Assembly: GCA_017429945.1 (NCBI GenBank) | Contig: JAFRNY010000086.1 | Coordinates: forward strand, 1-64,000 | Length of the DNA stretch: 64,000 bases | Source of the DNA: Bacteroidaceae bacterium | Lineage (GTDB): Bacteria > Bacteroidota > Bacteroidia > Bacteroidales > Bacteroidaceae | Direction of reading: 5' to 3' | In this document: positions 44,164 to 52,210 of the stretch, piece after piece | Position numbering within the stretch: the first letter of the stretch is position 1 | How the letters are laid out: the number at the start of each line of letters is the position of its first letter | Notes under the pieces: generated by a model | The model's database searches: none | What the model was told of the DNA's origin: nothing | What the model saw: only the letters and a program-made list of their open reading frames with translations | Made by a program: the position numbers and the translations under genes

Positions 44164-46392
44164 ATGATACAGACAGTAGTCAAGCGCGACGGACGCATCG
44201 TGGGCTTCAACGAAGAGAAGATCGTTGCAGCCATCCGTAAGGCCATGCTTCGCACCGACGAAGGCGAAGACGAGCACCTTGTCCATCAGATTGCCGACCG
44301 CATCAGCATGCGCGGCAAGGCACAGATGACCGTCGAGGAAATCCAGGACCTCGTGGAGCTCGAACTCATGAAGAGCGCCCGCAAGGACGTAGCCAAGATC
44401 TACATCCAGTACCGCAACCAGCGCTCTATCGCCCGCAAAGCCAAGACACGCGAGATGTTCCTCGAGATCATCAACATCAAGAGCAACGATGTCACACGCG
44501 AGAACGCCAACATGAATGCCGACACGCCCGCCGGCATGATGATGAAGTTCGCCAGCGAGACAACCAAGCCCTTCGTCGATGACTACCTCCTGAGCGACGA
44601 CATCCGCGAAGCCGTGCAGAAAAACTACCTCCACATCCACGACAAGGACTACTACCCCACCAAGTCGCTGACGTGCGTGCAGCACCCGCTCGACCACGTC
44701 CTCGAGGGCGGATATATGGCAGGCCACGGCGAGAGCCGCCCGGCCAAGCGCATCGAGACAGCCAGCGTGCTCGCATGCATCAGCATGGAGACGGCACAGA
44801 ACGAGATGCACGGCGGACAAGCCATCCCTGCCTTCGACTTCTATCTCGCGCCCTACGTGCGCATGACTTTCGTCGAGGAAGTGAAGAAGCTCGAAGAGCT
44901 TTTCGCAGCCGACTACAGCCACCTCTATGAGGCCGCCCTCGACGACTACATCACCAAGCCCCTAGAAGGACTCGAAGGCGAAGCTCGCGTCATCCAGCAC
45001 GCCATCAACAAGACCGTCAGCCGCGTGCATCAGGCCATGGAGGCGTTCATCCACAACATGAACACCATCCACAGCCGCGGGGGCAACCAGGTGGTATTCT
45101 CCTCTATTAACTATGGCACGGACACGAGCGCCGAAGGACGCTGCATCATACGCGAGATCCTCAACTCCACCTACGAGGGCGTAGGATCCGGCGTCACCGC
45201 CATCTTCCCCATTCAAATCTGGAAGAAGAAGCGCGGCGTCTCGTACCTCCCCACCGACCCCAACTACGACCTCTACTGCCTCGCTTGCAAGGTCACGGCA
45301 CGCCGCTTCTTCCCCAACTTCCTCAACCTCGACGCCTCCTACAACCAAGACCCCGACTGGCGCGCCGACGACCCCAAGCGCTACCTCCACGAGGTGGCCA
45401 CGATGGGCTGCCGCACCCGCGTCTTCGAGAACCGCTTCGGACCGCGCACCAGCATAGGCCGTGGCAACCTCTCGTTCTCCACCATCAACATCGTCAAGCT
45501 GGCCATCGAGTGCATGGACATCAAGGACGAGGAGCAGCGCATAGCAGCCTTCTTCGCCAAGCTCGACAACCTGCTCGAGCTGACGGCGCGCCAGCTCCAC
45601 GAACGCTTTGAGTTCCAGAAGACGGCCTTCGCCAAGCAGTTCCCCCTGCTCATGCACAGCCTCTGGGTCGGTTGCGAAAAGCTCGGCCCCAACGACACCA
45701 TCGAGAGCGTCATCAACCAGGGCACACTCGGCATCGGCTTCATCGGTCTGGCCGAATGTCTCGTGGCCCTCACCGGCAAGCACCACGGCGAGAGCGCCAA
45801 GTCGCAGGAGCTCGGACTGAAGATTGTCACCTACATGCGCGACCGCATCAACGACTTCAGCGAGCGCTACCAGCACAACTACTCCGTCCTCGCCACGCCG
45901 GCTGAAGGCCTCAGCGGACGCTTCACGCGCGGCGACCAGAAGGAGTTCGGCCGCATCCCCGGCATCACCGACCGCGAGTACTACACCAACTCCAACCACG
46001 TGCCCGTCTACTATAAATGCTCGGCACGCCACAAGGCTGAGGTCGAGGCGCCCTACCACAACCTCACACGCGGCGGACATATCTTCTACGTCGAGATCGA
46101 CGGCGACGCCACCCACAACCCAGAGGCCATCATGAACATCGTAGATATGATGGACGCAATGGACATGGGCTACGGCAGCGTCAACCACACCCGCGTACGC
46201 TGCATGGACTGCGGCTACGAGACGGCCGACCACATCGAGGAGTGCCCCCATTGCCACAGCACCAACCTCGACCGCCTGCAGCGCATCACCGGCTACCTCG
46301 TAGGCACCACCGAGCGCTGGAACCGCGCCAAACTCGCCGAACTCAACGACCGTGTCATCCATAACACGGAGTATCTGGAGTTTAGGGATTAG
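44164..46392 (+). CDS. nrdD: Anaerobic ribonucleoside-triphosphate reductase
   Basis: Class III glycyl-radical enzyme reducing NTPs to dNTPs without oxygen, 742 residues. The ATP-cone regulatory domain is at 1-95 (VVKRDGRIVGFNEEKIVAAI). The C-terminal zinc site is CMDCG/CPHC and the glycyl-radical loop is RITGYLVGTTERWN. The activase gene nrdG lies downstream but is separated by a DUF559 gene between inverted repeats, which start two bases after the nrdD stop. Expression likely responds to oxygen; candidate direct repeats lie upstream. Confidence 0.98.
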   Translation: MIQTVVKRDGRIVGFNEEKIVAAIRKAMLRTDEGEDEHLVHQIADRISMRGKAQMTVEEIQDLVELELMKSARKDVAKIYIQYRNQRSIARKAKTREMFLEIINIKSNDVTRENANMNADTPAGMMMKFASETTKPFVDDYLLSDDIREAVQKNYLHIHDKDYYPTKSLTCVQHPLDHVLEGGYMAGHGESRPAKRIETASVLACISMETAQNEMHGGQAIPAFDFYLAPYVRMTFVEEVKKLEELFAADYSHLYEAALDDYITKPLEGLEGEARVIQHAINKTVSRVHQAMEAFIHNMNTIHSRGGNQVVFSSINYGTDTSAEGRCIIREILNSTYEGVGSGVTAIFPIQIWKKKRGVSYLPTDPNYDLYCLACKVTARRFFPNFLNLDASYNQDPDWRADDPKRYLHEVATMGCRTRVFENRFGPRTSIGRGNLSFSTINIVKLAIECMDIKDEEQRIAAFFAKLDNLLELTARQLHERFEFQKTAFAKQFPLLMHSLWVGCEKLGPNDTIESVINQGTLGIGFIGLAECLVALTGKHHGESAKSQELGLKIVTYMRDRINDFSERYQHNYSVLATPAEGLSGRFTRGDQKEFGRIPGITDREYYTNSNHVPVYYKCSARHKAEVEAPYHNLTRGGHIFYVEIDGDATHNPEAIMNIVDMMDAMDMGYGSVNHTRVRCMDCGYETADHIEECPHCHSTNLDRLQRITGYLVGTTERWNRAKLAELNDRVIHNTEYLEFRD

Positions 46393-46393
46393 A

Positions 46394-46961
46394 AGACCAA
46401 GACCCCCCTCCCGTCCCCCCTCAAGGGGGGAAGTGGTCACATTTCAAGAAGGGTATTCTAGCTTAAAGCAATTCTTCAAAGATTAAAGAAGATGGACTAT
46501 CGCACAGCTTCGCCTGACAGGTATGAAATTCTAAAGGCTTTTGCACAAGAAAACAGGAAGAATCCTACGCTTGCGGAGCAAGAGCTTTGGAAATCAATCG
46601 ACAGGAAGCAGCTGGGCGTGAGATTCCTACGCCAACACATCATCGGAGATTATATTGTCGACTTCGTATCCAGAGAGCAAGGCTTAATCATTGAGGTTGA
46701 TGGTGCTTACCACGCTGAGCTTGAACAGCAAGAACGTGATGAGCTTAGAGCTCAAGAGCTTGAACGCATGGGCTTTCACATCCTCCGTTTCACCAACAAA
46801 GAAGTTCTCTTCGACATCGATAACGTCCTCCAACAAATAGAAGACTATTTCAAATAATCCTTTCACACTACTGCATCCCAATGCCCAACAATTCCCCCCA
46901 TCATCAAAACATTCCACTCCCCCCCTCTGAGGGGGGGCGGGGAGGGGGTCTGGGTTTGGGC
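46394..46961. mobile_element. DUF559 gene bounded by inverted REP-like arms
   Basis: Left arm about 46394-46435 and right arm about 46914-46961 are imperfect reverse complements (roughly 33 of 40 positions), each with a CCCCCCTC/GAGGGGGG-type palindrome. The enclosed 480 bp carries a single gene for a DUF559 nuclease-like protein. The block separates nrdD from nrdG, genes that normally adjoin, and its right arm forms the first codons of nrdG. Arms are of the same family as the cobU-cobT and tyrA pairs. Mobility is inferred. Confidence 0.55.
46492..46857 (+). CDS. DUF559 protein (very-short-patch-repair endonuclease-like fold)
   Basis: A 121-residue protein of the DUF559 family, whose fold is that of restriction-type endonucleases related to Vsr. 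Visible blocks are NPTLAEQELWKSI, LGVRFLRQHIIGDYIVDFV with the likely catalytic Asp, GLIIEVDGAYH with Glu and Asp, and MGFHILRFTNKEV. All three acidic/lysine-region blocks appear intact, so it may be active. Codon use is more AT-rich than nrdD and nrdG. It sits between inverted REP-like arms, and a role in moving or processing those repeats is a hypothesis; a repair role is the alternative. Confidence 0.88.
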   Translation: MDYRTASPDRYEILKAFAQENRKNPTLAEQELWKSIDRKQLGVRFLRQHIIGDYIVDFVSREQGLIIEVDGAYHAELEQQERDELRAQELERMGFHILRFTNKEVLFDIDNVLQQIEDYFK

Positions 46962-47462
46962 CTGGACCCGACTCTTTACGTTTTAAGTGTAGTGGACGAC
47001 ACCACCGTCGACGGCCCCGGCTTCCGCACCAGCATCTACTGCGCCGGCTGCACGCACCACTGCCCCGGCTGCCACAACCCGCAGTCGTGGGCCCAGGACG
47101 GCGGCCGTGAGATGAGCGTCGAGGAGCTGATGGAGGTCATCGAGGCCGACCCCTTCGCACCCGGCGTCACCTTCACCGGCGGCGACCCGATGCAGCAGGC
47201 CGAAGGCTTTACGGCGCTGGCCCGAGCCATACGCGCACGAACAAATAAGAATATATGGTGCTACACGGGCTACACTTTCGAGGCACTCCTCCACATGCCC
47301 GCCCAGCGCCGGCTGCTGGAGCTCGTCGATGTCCTCGTGGATGGGCCCTATATCGAAGCCCAACGCTCCACCGACCTCCTCTTCCGCGGCTCTGCCAACC
47401 AACGCCTCATCGACGTACCCCGCTCACTGGCCGAAGGCCGCATCGTCCTGTGGCAACGATGA
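46881..47462 (+). CDS. nrdG: Anaerobic ribonucleotide reductase activating protein
   Basis: Radical SAM activase that installs the glycyl radical on NrdD. The 193-residue protein has the [4Fe-4S] motif CTHHCPGC, FTGGDPMQQAEG (SAM binding) and NIWCYTGYTFE. The conserved part begins at about residue 35 (VLSVVDDTTVDGPGF). The preceding 30 or so residues, including PPSEGGRGGGLGLGL, are translated from the right REP-like arm; no native ATG remains beside the conserved part, so translation seems to start at 46881 inside the inserted block. Confidence 0.93.
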   Translation: MPNNSPHHQNIPLPPSEGGRGGGLGLGLDPTLYVLSVVDDTTVDGPGFRTSIYCAGCTHHCPGCHNPQSWAQDGGREMSVEELMEVIEADPFAPGVTFTGGDPMQQAEGFTALARAIRARTNKNIWCYTGYTFEALLHMPAQRRLLELVDVLVDGPYIEAQRSTDLLFRGSANQRLIDVPRSLAEGRIVLWQR

Positions 47463-47769
47463 AGAAACGTATTGTTGGACAAACGCCTTGCTTCCACTGT
47501 TCGGACCGAAGAGGTTCCTTTCGAATTACATTCAACCGCCCTGCCACTCACACGCTGGAGTAGCAGGGCGGTTGCAGTTATCGCCCCCTCGCATTCCTCC
47601 ACTCTCCCGGAAGGCGGCTAGGGCTTTGGGTATAGTTCTTGCGTAGGATGATGTTGACGAGGGCTGTCACGTCGGCGATGAAATGAAAAGTGAAGAATGA
47701 ATAATGAGTTTTGGTTTAGAGCATTGGGTTATGAGTTTATGGAAGTGAAGGAAGACTCCTCATGGCTGT
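47463..47769. other. Intergenic region after nrdG
   Basis: Contains an 11-bp inverted repeat AACCGCCCTGC (47534-47544) and GCAGGGCGGTT (47563-47573) that may terminate nrdG, though no T run follows, and a 7-bp array GATGAAA/TGAAAAG/TGAAGAA/TGAATAA at about 47677-47708. No gene was seen. Confidence 0.6.
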
Positions 47770-47812
47770 TTTTTCAAAAGTTTTTCAAAAAAGGGTTCAT
47801 CCTACATTGCAA
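47770..47812 (+). repeat. 43-bp inverted repeat, left copy
   Basis: Perfectly matches the reverse complement of 51233-51275. It begins TTTTTCAAAAGTTTTTC and ends CATCCTACATTGCAA. Similarity stops sharply at both ends. The two copies bound 3.4 kb with the two secreted-protein genes and a 22-bp array. Confidence 0.95.
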
Positions 47813-47914
47813 GTGATTGATTCTCAATGATGACTTATAAACATTGTTCTTACCGAGCAGCTTATGATTCACGAAAGCGAGGCGGATCTCACGCGCAGGG
47901 TAACTAACAACGCT

Positions 47915-48172
47915 GGGCGTATAGGACGATACATACGGGCGAATCGGGCTACACGACCGGCCGTATCGGGCGATACATACGGGCGAATCGGGCGATACAT
48001 ACGGGCGAATCGGGCTACACGACCGGCCGAATCGGGCGATACATACGGGCGTATCAGGCGACACAACAGGACGAACGAGGGTCTCGGGCAAAAGGCCTAA
48101 GGGTTATGGGCTGAACCCTTATGGGTTTCGGGCAAAATGATAAAGGGTTTTGAAGTAAAACAACTTGTTTTG
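47915..48172. repeat. 22-bp period array with related palindrome
   Basis: Eight units start at 47915, 47937, 47959, 47981, 48003, 48025, 48047 and 48069, alternating forms such as GGGCGAATCGGGCGATAC and GGCCGTATCGGGCGATAC, some carrying CGACCGGCCG. After about 65 bp of GGGTT-containing sequence comes GAAGTAAAACAACTTGTTTT (48153-48171), a variant of the palindrome that ends the arrays at 2.6 and 29.5 kb. It lies between convergent nrdG and the DUF6055 gene. Confidence 0.9.
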
Positions 48173-48219
48173 GTCTGAAAGGCTTAACTGAATTATTCTC
48201 ACTAATGGAGACGAATGAG

Positions 48220-48281
48220 AGAGCCCCGACGGTTCGACAGAACACAATGCTTGAGGCTGTTCTGTCGCCACGCCGGGGCTC
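48220..48281. terminator. Long hairpin downstream of the DUF6055 gene
   Basis: AGAGCCCCG pairs with CGGGGCTCT at the outer ends and CGACAGAAC with GTTCTGTCG inside. No long T run is present, so termination is likely but not certain. Confidence 0.55.
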
Positions 48282-48319
48282 TAATCCCTAATCCCTTATC
48301 CAAAATGGCTTGCCATTTT

Positions 48320-49969
48320 TCACTTCCCCAGCAGGTTGGTGTTCTCGAAGCGTACGCGGAAGGGCCATTGCTCGCCGTTCTGTGCCCAAGAGTCGGCGGA
48401 GCGGTTGCGATCCCAGGGGTGCTGCCAATGCTGTGTGGGCGCTCCCATTACTACGAAGAATAGGCGCGTGCATTTCTCGGGCACAACGAGTTCGGCCGTG
48501 CCCTCACGGGCGCTCTGCACCTCGCCGTAGAGGCGCTCGCCGGCGCTGGTGTAGGCCACGAAGGCATAGCGCCAGCCGGCGCGCTCGGGATAGATGTATT
48601 TGTAGCCTGCGGCATCGGTAAGGCCAGTGAAATGGGCTCTCACGGTGTTGCCGGCCTTGCCCACGTTCATATTTATGATGGCATAGCCGTAGTTCTGTAT
48701 GCAGTGTGCGACGTCGCTCTGCCACGTGTCCTTAGTGCCGCTGACCTGCGTGAGGAAGGTCTTGTGCTGACCTATGCGCTGCTTGGCGCGGTCGCGCACG
48801 CCGTCGATGTCCCATGTGGCCATGCGCATGTAGCCCTCCATCATCTCGTCGCAGAACTGATCCTGATTGAGTCCGAGCATACGTTTGTAAGTCTCCACAG
48901 GGTCTTCGGGCTTCTTACTTTCGCGCCAGAGGCGTCCGATGAAGTCGGCACCGTGCTTCATCACCCACCAGTCCTGGATGAAGCAGTTGGCATAGCGCCA
49001 ATCTTCGTGGAGGAAATTGAGGTGGTGGGCGTTGAGGTGCTGCTCGAAGTATTCGCCGTCGGTGAACTGTCGCTCGGGGAAGATCTTGTAAGCCTGCCAG
49101 TCGGCACAGCTCTCCCACCAGCCGCAGTCGCCCCAGCCGTCGCCGTTGAAACCCCATTTGTAGCCGTGCTGCTCGCCGAGGTCGGCCGATACGAGGTACT
49201 GGAAGGTGTGGCCCACCTCATGTGCCACGGTGTGACCTCCGCGCGCTGCTGCCGCCCAAGGGTTGAAGTGGCCTATGCCCGTCTTGCCGCCCGAGACGCC
49301 GTCGGTGCCGGAGGCGTCGGCGCGCCAGTCGCTCTGGTAAGGTATGTAGAGCTGGATCTTATACTTATCGGTAGTGGACTTGCCGGGCACGATGAAACCG
49401 AGGGCCACGTAAGTCGTCCAGCAGCGTTCGCATATATTAAGTACGGTGTTGGCATTGGCCACGTTTCCGTCGCCGGGGTACTGTATGCGGGTGGGGTTGT
49501 CGCCGTAGCGTGCATCCCAGAAGAGGGCGTAGTGCTCGCTCTCCTGCATGTGGGCGAAGTTGTAGCCCGACGTGGCGGCAGCGTTGGTGTAGTTGGTGCC
49601 GGCGTAGGTGTTGGGCTTGAGGAGGTAGCGCCCGGGGTCGGTGAAGGTCATCTCGGCTGCGTCGGTAGGCACGAGCGTCGAGGTCTGCACGTTGCGATAG
49701 CCCAAGGTGGCCTCAGGCGTGAAGAGGCGCAGCTGGTTGGGGCGCACCTCCACGGAGTCGACGCCTTCGATGGAAATGATGCCGTTGGGCTGGAAGCGGT
49801 CGTCGTAGCGCACGAAGAGGGTGTCCTGAGCGACTGCGTTGCCAATTGTAAATTGACAATCGAATATTGACAATTGAATATTGAATATTGAGAATTGAAT
49901 ATTGAACGCTGAAAAGTCGGCCACTCCGACGAGGAGGGCGAGAGTGAGTGCGAGTCTGATGTTTCTCAT
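48320..49969 (-). CDS. Secreted DUF6055-like zinc-metallopeptidase-type protein
   Basis: A 549-residue exported protein. AHEVGHTFQ (His250, Glu251, His254) is a zincin-type HExxH, followed by GWWESCADWQAYK, where a third ligand may lie. The overall pattern recalls the DUF6055 proteins of Bacteroidetes, whose substrates are not known to me. The signal peptide is abnormal: hydrophobic core residues 1-17, then about 25 residues made by a 7-bp repeat array, then AVAQD, the probable cleavage site. It is 14 bp after the preceding secreted-protein gene, with AGGAGGA as ribosome site, so the two form an operon inside the 43-bp inverted repeats. Confidence 0.7.
   Translation of the reverse strand: MRNIRLALTLALLVGVADFSAFNIQFSIFNIQLSIFDCQFTIGNAVAQDTLFVRYDDRFQPNGIISIEGVDSVEVRPNQLRLFTPEATLGYRNVQTSTLVPTDAAEMTFTDPGRYLLKPNTYAGTNYTNAAATSGYNFAHMQESEHYALFWDARYGDNPTRIQYPGDGNVANANTVLNICERCWTTYVALGFIVPGKSTTDKYKIQLYIPYQSDWRADASGTDGVSGGKTGIGHFNPWAAAARGGHTVAHEVGHTFQYLVSADLGEQHGYKWGFNGDGWGDCGWWESCADWQAYKIFPERQFTDGEYFEQHLNAHHLNFLHEDWRYANCFIQDWWVMKHGADFIGRLWRESKKPEDPVETYKRMLGLNQDQFCDEMMEGYMRMATWDIDGVRDRAKQRIGQHKTFLTQVSGTKDTWQSDVAHCIQNYGYAIINMNVGKAGNTVRAHFTGLTDAAGYKYIYPERAGWRYAFVAYTSAGERLYGEVQSAREGTAELVVPEKCTRLFFVVMGAPTQHWQHPWDRNRSADSWAQNGEQWPFRVRFENTNLLGK
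49841..49917. repeat. Eleven-copy 7-bp repeat inside the signal-peptide region
   Basis: Exact period 7 on the plus strand: GCCAATT, GTAAATT, GACAATC, GAATATT, GACAATT, GAATATT, GAATATT, GAGAATT, GAATATT, GAACGCT, GAAAAGT. It codes for residues 18-43 of the DUF6055-like protein (repeats of FNIQFSI type) without a stop. Confidence 0.92.
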
Positions 49970-49983
49970 TGCTATGGTCCTCC

Positions 49984-51105
49984 TTACTTTATGGCTACTT
50001 TCTGGCCGTTAATGATATAGATACCCTTAGGCAGCGAGGCCCGACGTGAGCGTGTGGCGTCGCCGAGGCGCTGTCCGCTGAGCGTGTAGATGCCGGAGGC
50101 TGAGTCGTCCGACGTCAGGCCGAGAGCCTCGGGAATGGAGTGTACGGCATCGGCCCCGGCGGTGATGTCCTCGCCTATGCCGTCGATGTAGAAGCGCAGG
50201 GGCACAGGATCGGAACTGACATCCTGAATCCATGAGCGGAAGGCCTGCACGGTGAGCGAGTCGTCGGAGAAGGCCATGCGCCCTTCGGCGTTGAGGTAAT
50301 ACATGCCCGGTGCCACCTTCTTATTGCGCACGACTGTGCCCGAGCGATCGGTGCCGTCGAGGCGGAGGAAGGTGCCGTGGAAGCGCACCTTGCGCGAGGC
50401 GTCGCTGTTCTGCACGGTCTGCAGGCGTGCCGTCTGGTTAGCGGATTTCGTCACGTTGGGGATGAAATAGATGGGACCGTAGGGGCGCTCGTCGAGGAAA
50501 CTGTACATGCGGGCTGAGGCTGCCACGTCGGGCTCACGCGTGGGGCGCAGCAGATAGTGGTAGCCGGCGCGCAGGACGACGTCGTCGGTAGCGAGGTCGA
50601 GGGTGGTGAATTCGAGCGTCACCTCGCCGTCGTCGGTGATGGCGCGGGGCTGTGCCAGCTCGGCATCGTCGCCGAAGGCATAGCACAGCTGGGCTCCCGT
50701 GAGGTCGAAGGGCAGCACGAGGCTGTTCCAGCGGCCAAGGTCGAGCGTGCGGCGCAGGGCAAGTGCGGCGTGGTCGAAAGAGCCGGCACGATAGAAGGTG
50801 GTGCTGTCCTCATCAAAGAACACATGCGGCAGCGAGCGGAAACGTATGCCGGTGATGGCCGAGCGCTCAAACTCGTCGGCGCCGATGGTGACGGTGCCGG
50901 AGCCTAGGTGCATAACGGGCGCGACATCGTTCGACACGAGATAGTAGTAGGTGGCTTTAGCCGTGCGAACCACCATGTTCTTGGCTCCGGTCACGACCTG
51001 CTGTCGTGTGGCCTTGCGCACGGGAGCTGCCTCTTGTGCGGCGGCGCCAAAGGCCGAGCATGCAAGCATCAGGCTTGCGCATACGAAACAATTAAAAAAT
51101 CTCAT
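49984..51105 (-). CDS. Secreted protein of unknown function with T9SS-like tail
   Basis: A 373-residue exported protein, signal peptide to about residue 23 (cleavage in FGAAAQ). The middle, including RTLDLGRWNSLVLPFDLTG, resembles beta-sandwich surface proteins common in Prevotella, but I recognise no function. The C-terminus reads GIYTLSGQRLGD and LPKGIYIINGQKVAIK, a T9SS-like sorting tail. It is the first gene of a pair with the DUF6055-like protein. Promoter box at 51147-51154. Confidence 0.75.
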   Translation of the reverse strand: MRFFNCFVCASLMLACSAFGAAAQEAAPVRKATRQQVVTGAKNMVVRTAKATYYYLVSNDVAPVMHLGSGTVTIGADEFERSAITGIRFRSLPHVFFDEDSTTFYRAGSFDHAALALRRTLDLGRWNSLVLPFDLTGAQLCYAFGDDAELAQPRAITDDGEVTLEFTTLDLATDDVVLRAGYHYLLRPTREPDVAASARMYSFLDERPYGPIYFIPNVTKSANQTARLQTVQNSDASRKVRFHGTFLRLDGTDRSGTVVRNKKVAPGMYYLNAEGRMAFSDDSLTVQAFRSWIQDVSSDPVPLRFYIDGIGEDITAGADAVHSIPEALGLTSDDSASGIYTLSGQRLGDATRSRRASLPKGIYIINGQKVAIK

Positions 51106-51146
51106 AAAAGCGTTTGACTGTTTTTTCGGTTTTCGTTTTTCAGCCG

Positions 51147-51154
51147 CAAAGGTA
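51147..51154 (-). promoter_or_regulatory. -7 promoter box (TACCTTTG) of the secreted-protein pair
   Basis: Matches TAnnTTTG on the minus strand, 42 bp upstream of the ATG at 51105. Confidence 0.6.
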
Positions 51155-51232
51155 GCAAAAAAAACGTCGTGACAAGCGCTTCTATGAGATTTATTTTGGC
51201 AAATAACAATGCCTTTTTTGATTATCAGGCGG

Positions 51233-51275
51233 TTGCAATGTAGGATGAACCCTTTTTTGAAAAACTTTTGAAAAA
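51233..51275 (-). repeat. 43-bp inverted repeat, right copy
   Basis: Reverse complement of 47770-47812 without a mismatch. It lies about 80 bp upstream of the promoter of the secreted-protein pair, so the two repeats flank that transcription unit. Confidence 0.95.
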
Positions 51276-51348
51276 TCTGGGCTATGATATAACTGTTGGC
51301 TCAGGAAGTCCCAAAGGGATGACAGGGTGCAGGCCAGTGGCTCCTTCA

Positions 51349-51424
51349 CTCTTCATTCTTCAATTTTCAATCTTCTTCATTCCCTCTGTGTCCTCTGTCT
51401 CCTCTGTGCCCTCTGTGACTGCGC
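51349..51424. repeat. 7-bp and 9-bp tandem repeats downstream of tyrA
   Basis: Short CTTCATT/TTTTCAA-type units (51349-51381) are followed by four 9-bp units CCCTCTGTG, TCCTCTGTC, TCCTCTGTG, CCCTCTGTG (51382-51417). No gene. The block ends 10 bp before the tyrA stop codon. Confidence 0.75.
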
Positions 51425-51433
51425 AGCAGTTAC

Positions 51434-52210
51434 TCAGTTTTCAATGTTTTTCCTAATGCGTGTGAGGTAAGCCGTCATAGCATCCTCATCGCGGTTGTCG
51501 ATGATTTGCAGGAGCGTCTTGAGCTCGGTGCGGATGCCTTCCACCTTGGGTTTGGTGTGTGGGTTGAAAAGAATCTCGCGCAGGAGCGTGTCGTCCTCCG
51601 AGAGCACACCGCGGGCTATCTTCATGTGACGCTTGAAGGTGGTGCCCGGGGTGTCCTGATGCTTCATCAGGGCTGAGAAAACGAATGTTGAGACGAAGGG
51701 AATAGAGAGCGAGTAGGCCATAGTCTCGTCGTGCTCGGCGAACGAGAGCTCTTTGAGGTTGAGGCCGAGGCGTGTGTAGAGGTCGCGGAAGAAGATGCGC
51801 CCCATGTAGTCGCCCTCGTTGATGAGGATGGCATTCTCACGCGAAAGGTCGCCCAGGTTGGCGAAGGTGGGGCCGAACATGGGATGGGAGGAGACGTAGC
51901 GGTGGCCCGTCCCTTCGTAGTACTCGCGGAAGCCGGTCTTCACGCTGCTGATGTCCGAGAGGATGCAGTCGCGGCCGATGTGTGGCAAAAGATCGTCGAA
52001 GGCCTGGAGTGTGTATTTCAGCGACACGGCATTGATGACCAGTTCGGGGTCGAAAGCATCGACCTCGTCGAGCGCTGTGAAGCGCTGTGTGTTGTAGAGG
52101 AAGCGCATGCGGCGAAGGTCGGTCTCATAGACTGCCACCTCGTGATCAAACGAGAGCAGGTCGACGAAGAACGAGCCCATCTTGCCGGCGCCAAGAATAA
52201 GAATACGCAT
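51434..52210 (-). CDS. tyrA: Prephenate dehydrogenase
   Basis: Converts prephenate to 4-hydroxyphenylpyruvate, the tyrosine branch. The 258-residue protein begins RILILGAGKMGSFFVDLL (NAD-binding loop) and contains ILSDISSVKTG, SSHPMFGPTFANL with the catalytic His, and SFAEHDETMAYSLSIPFV. It has no chorismate mutase or ACT domain; the mutase is fused to the DAHP synthase next door. It is the last gene of the pheA operon, after a 167-bp gap containing a REP-like pair. Confidence 0.93.
   Translation of the reverse strand: MRILILGAGKMGSFFVDLLSFDHEVAVYETDLRRMRFLYNTQRFTALDEVDAFDPELVINAVSLKYTLQAFDDLLPHIGRDCILSDISSVKTGFREYYEGTGHRYVSSHPMFGPTFANLGDLSRENAILINEGDYMGRIFFRDLYTRLGLNLKELSFAEHDETMAYSLSIPFVSTFVFSALMKHQDTPGTTFKRHMKIARGVLSEDDTLLREILFNPHTKPKVEGIRTELKTLLQIIDNRDEDAMTAYLTRIRKNIEN

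Noticed and set aside
46492..46857. DUF559 gene as a normal vsr mismatch-repair gene
   Set aside because: No DNA methyltransferase gene is adjacent, and the inverted arms and its position inside the nrdD-nrdG pair suggest insertion.
47915..48090. Possible CRISPR array
   Set aside because: The 22-bp units are directly adjacent, with no spacers of separate sequence, and no cas gene is in the window.
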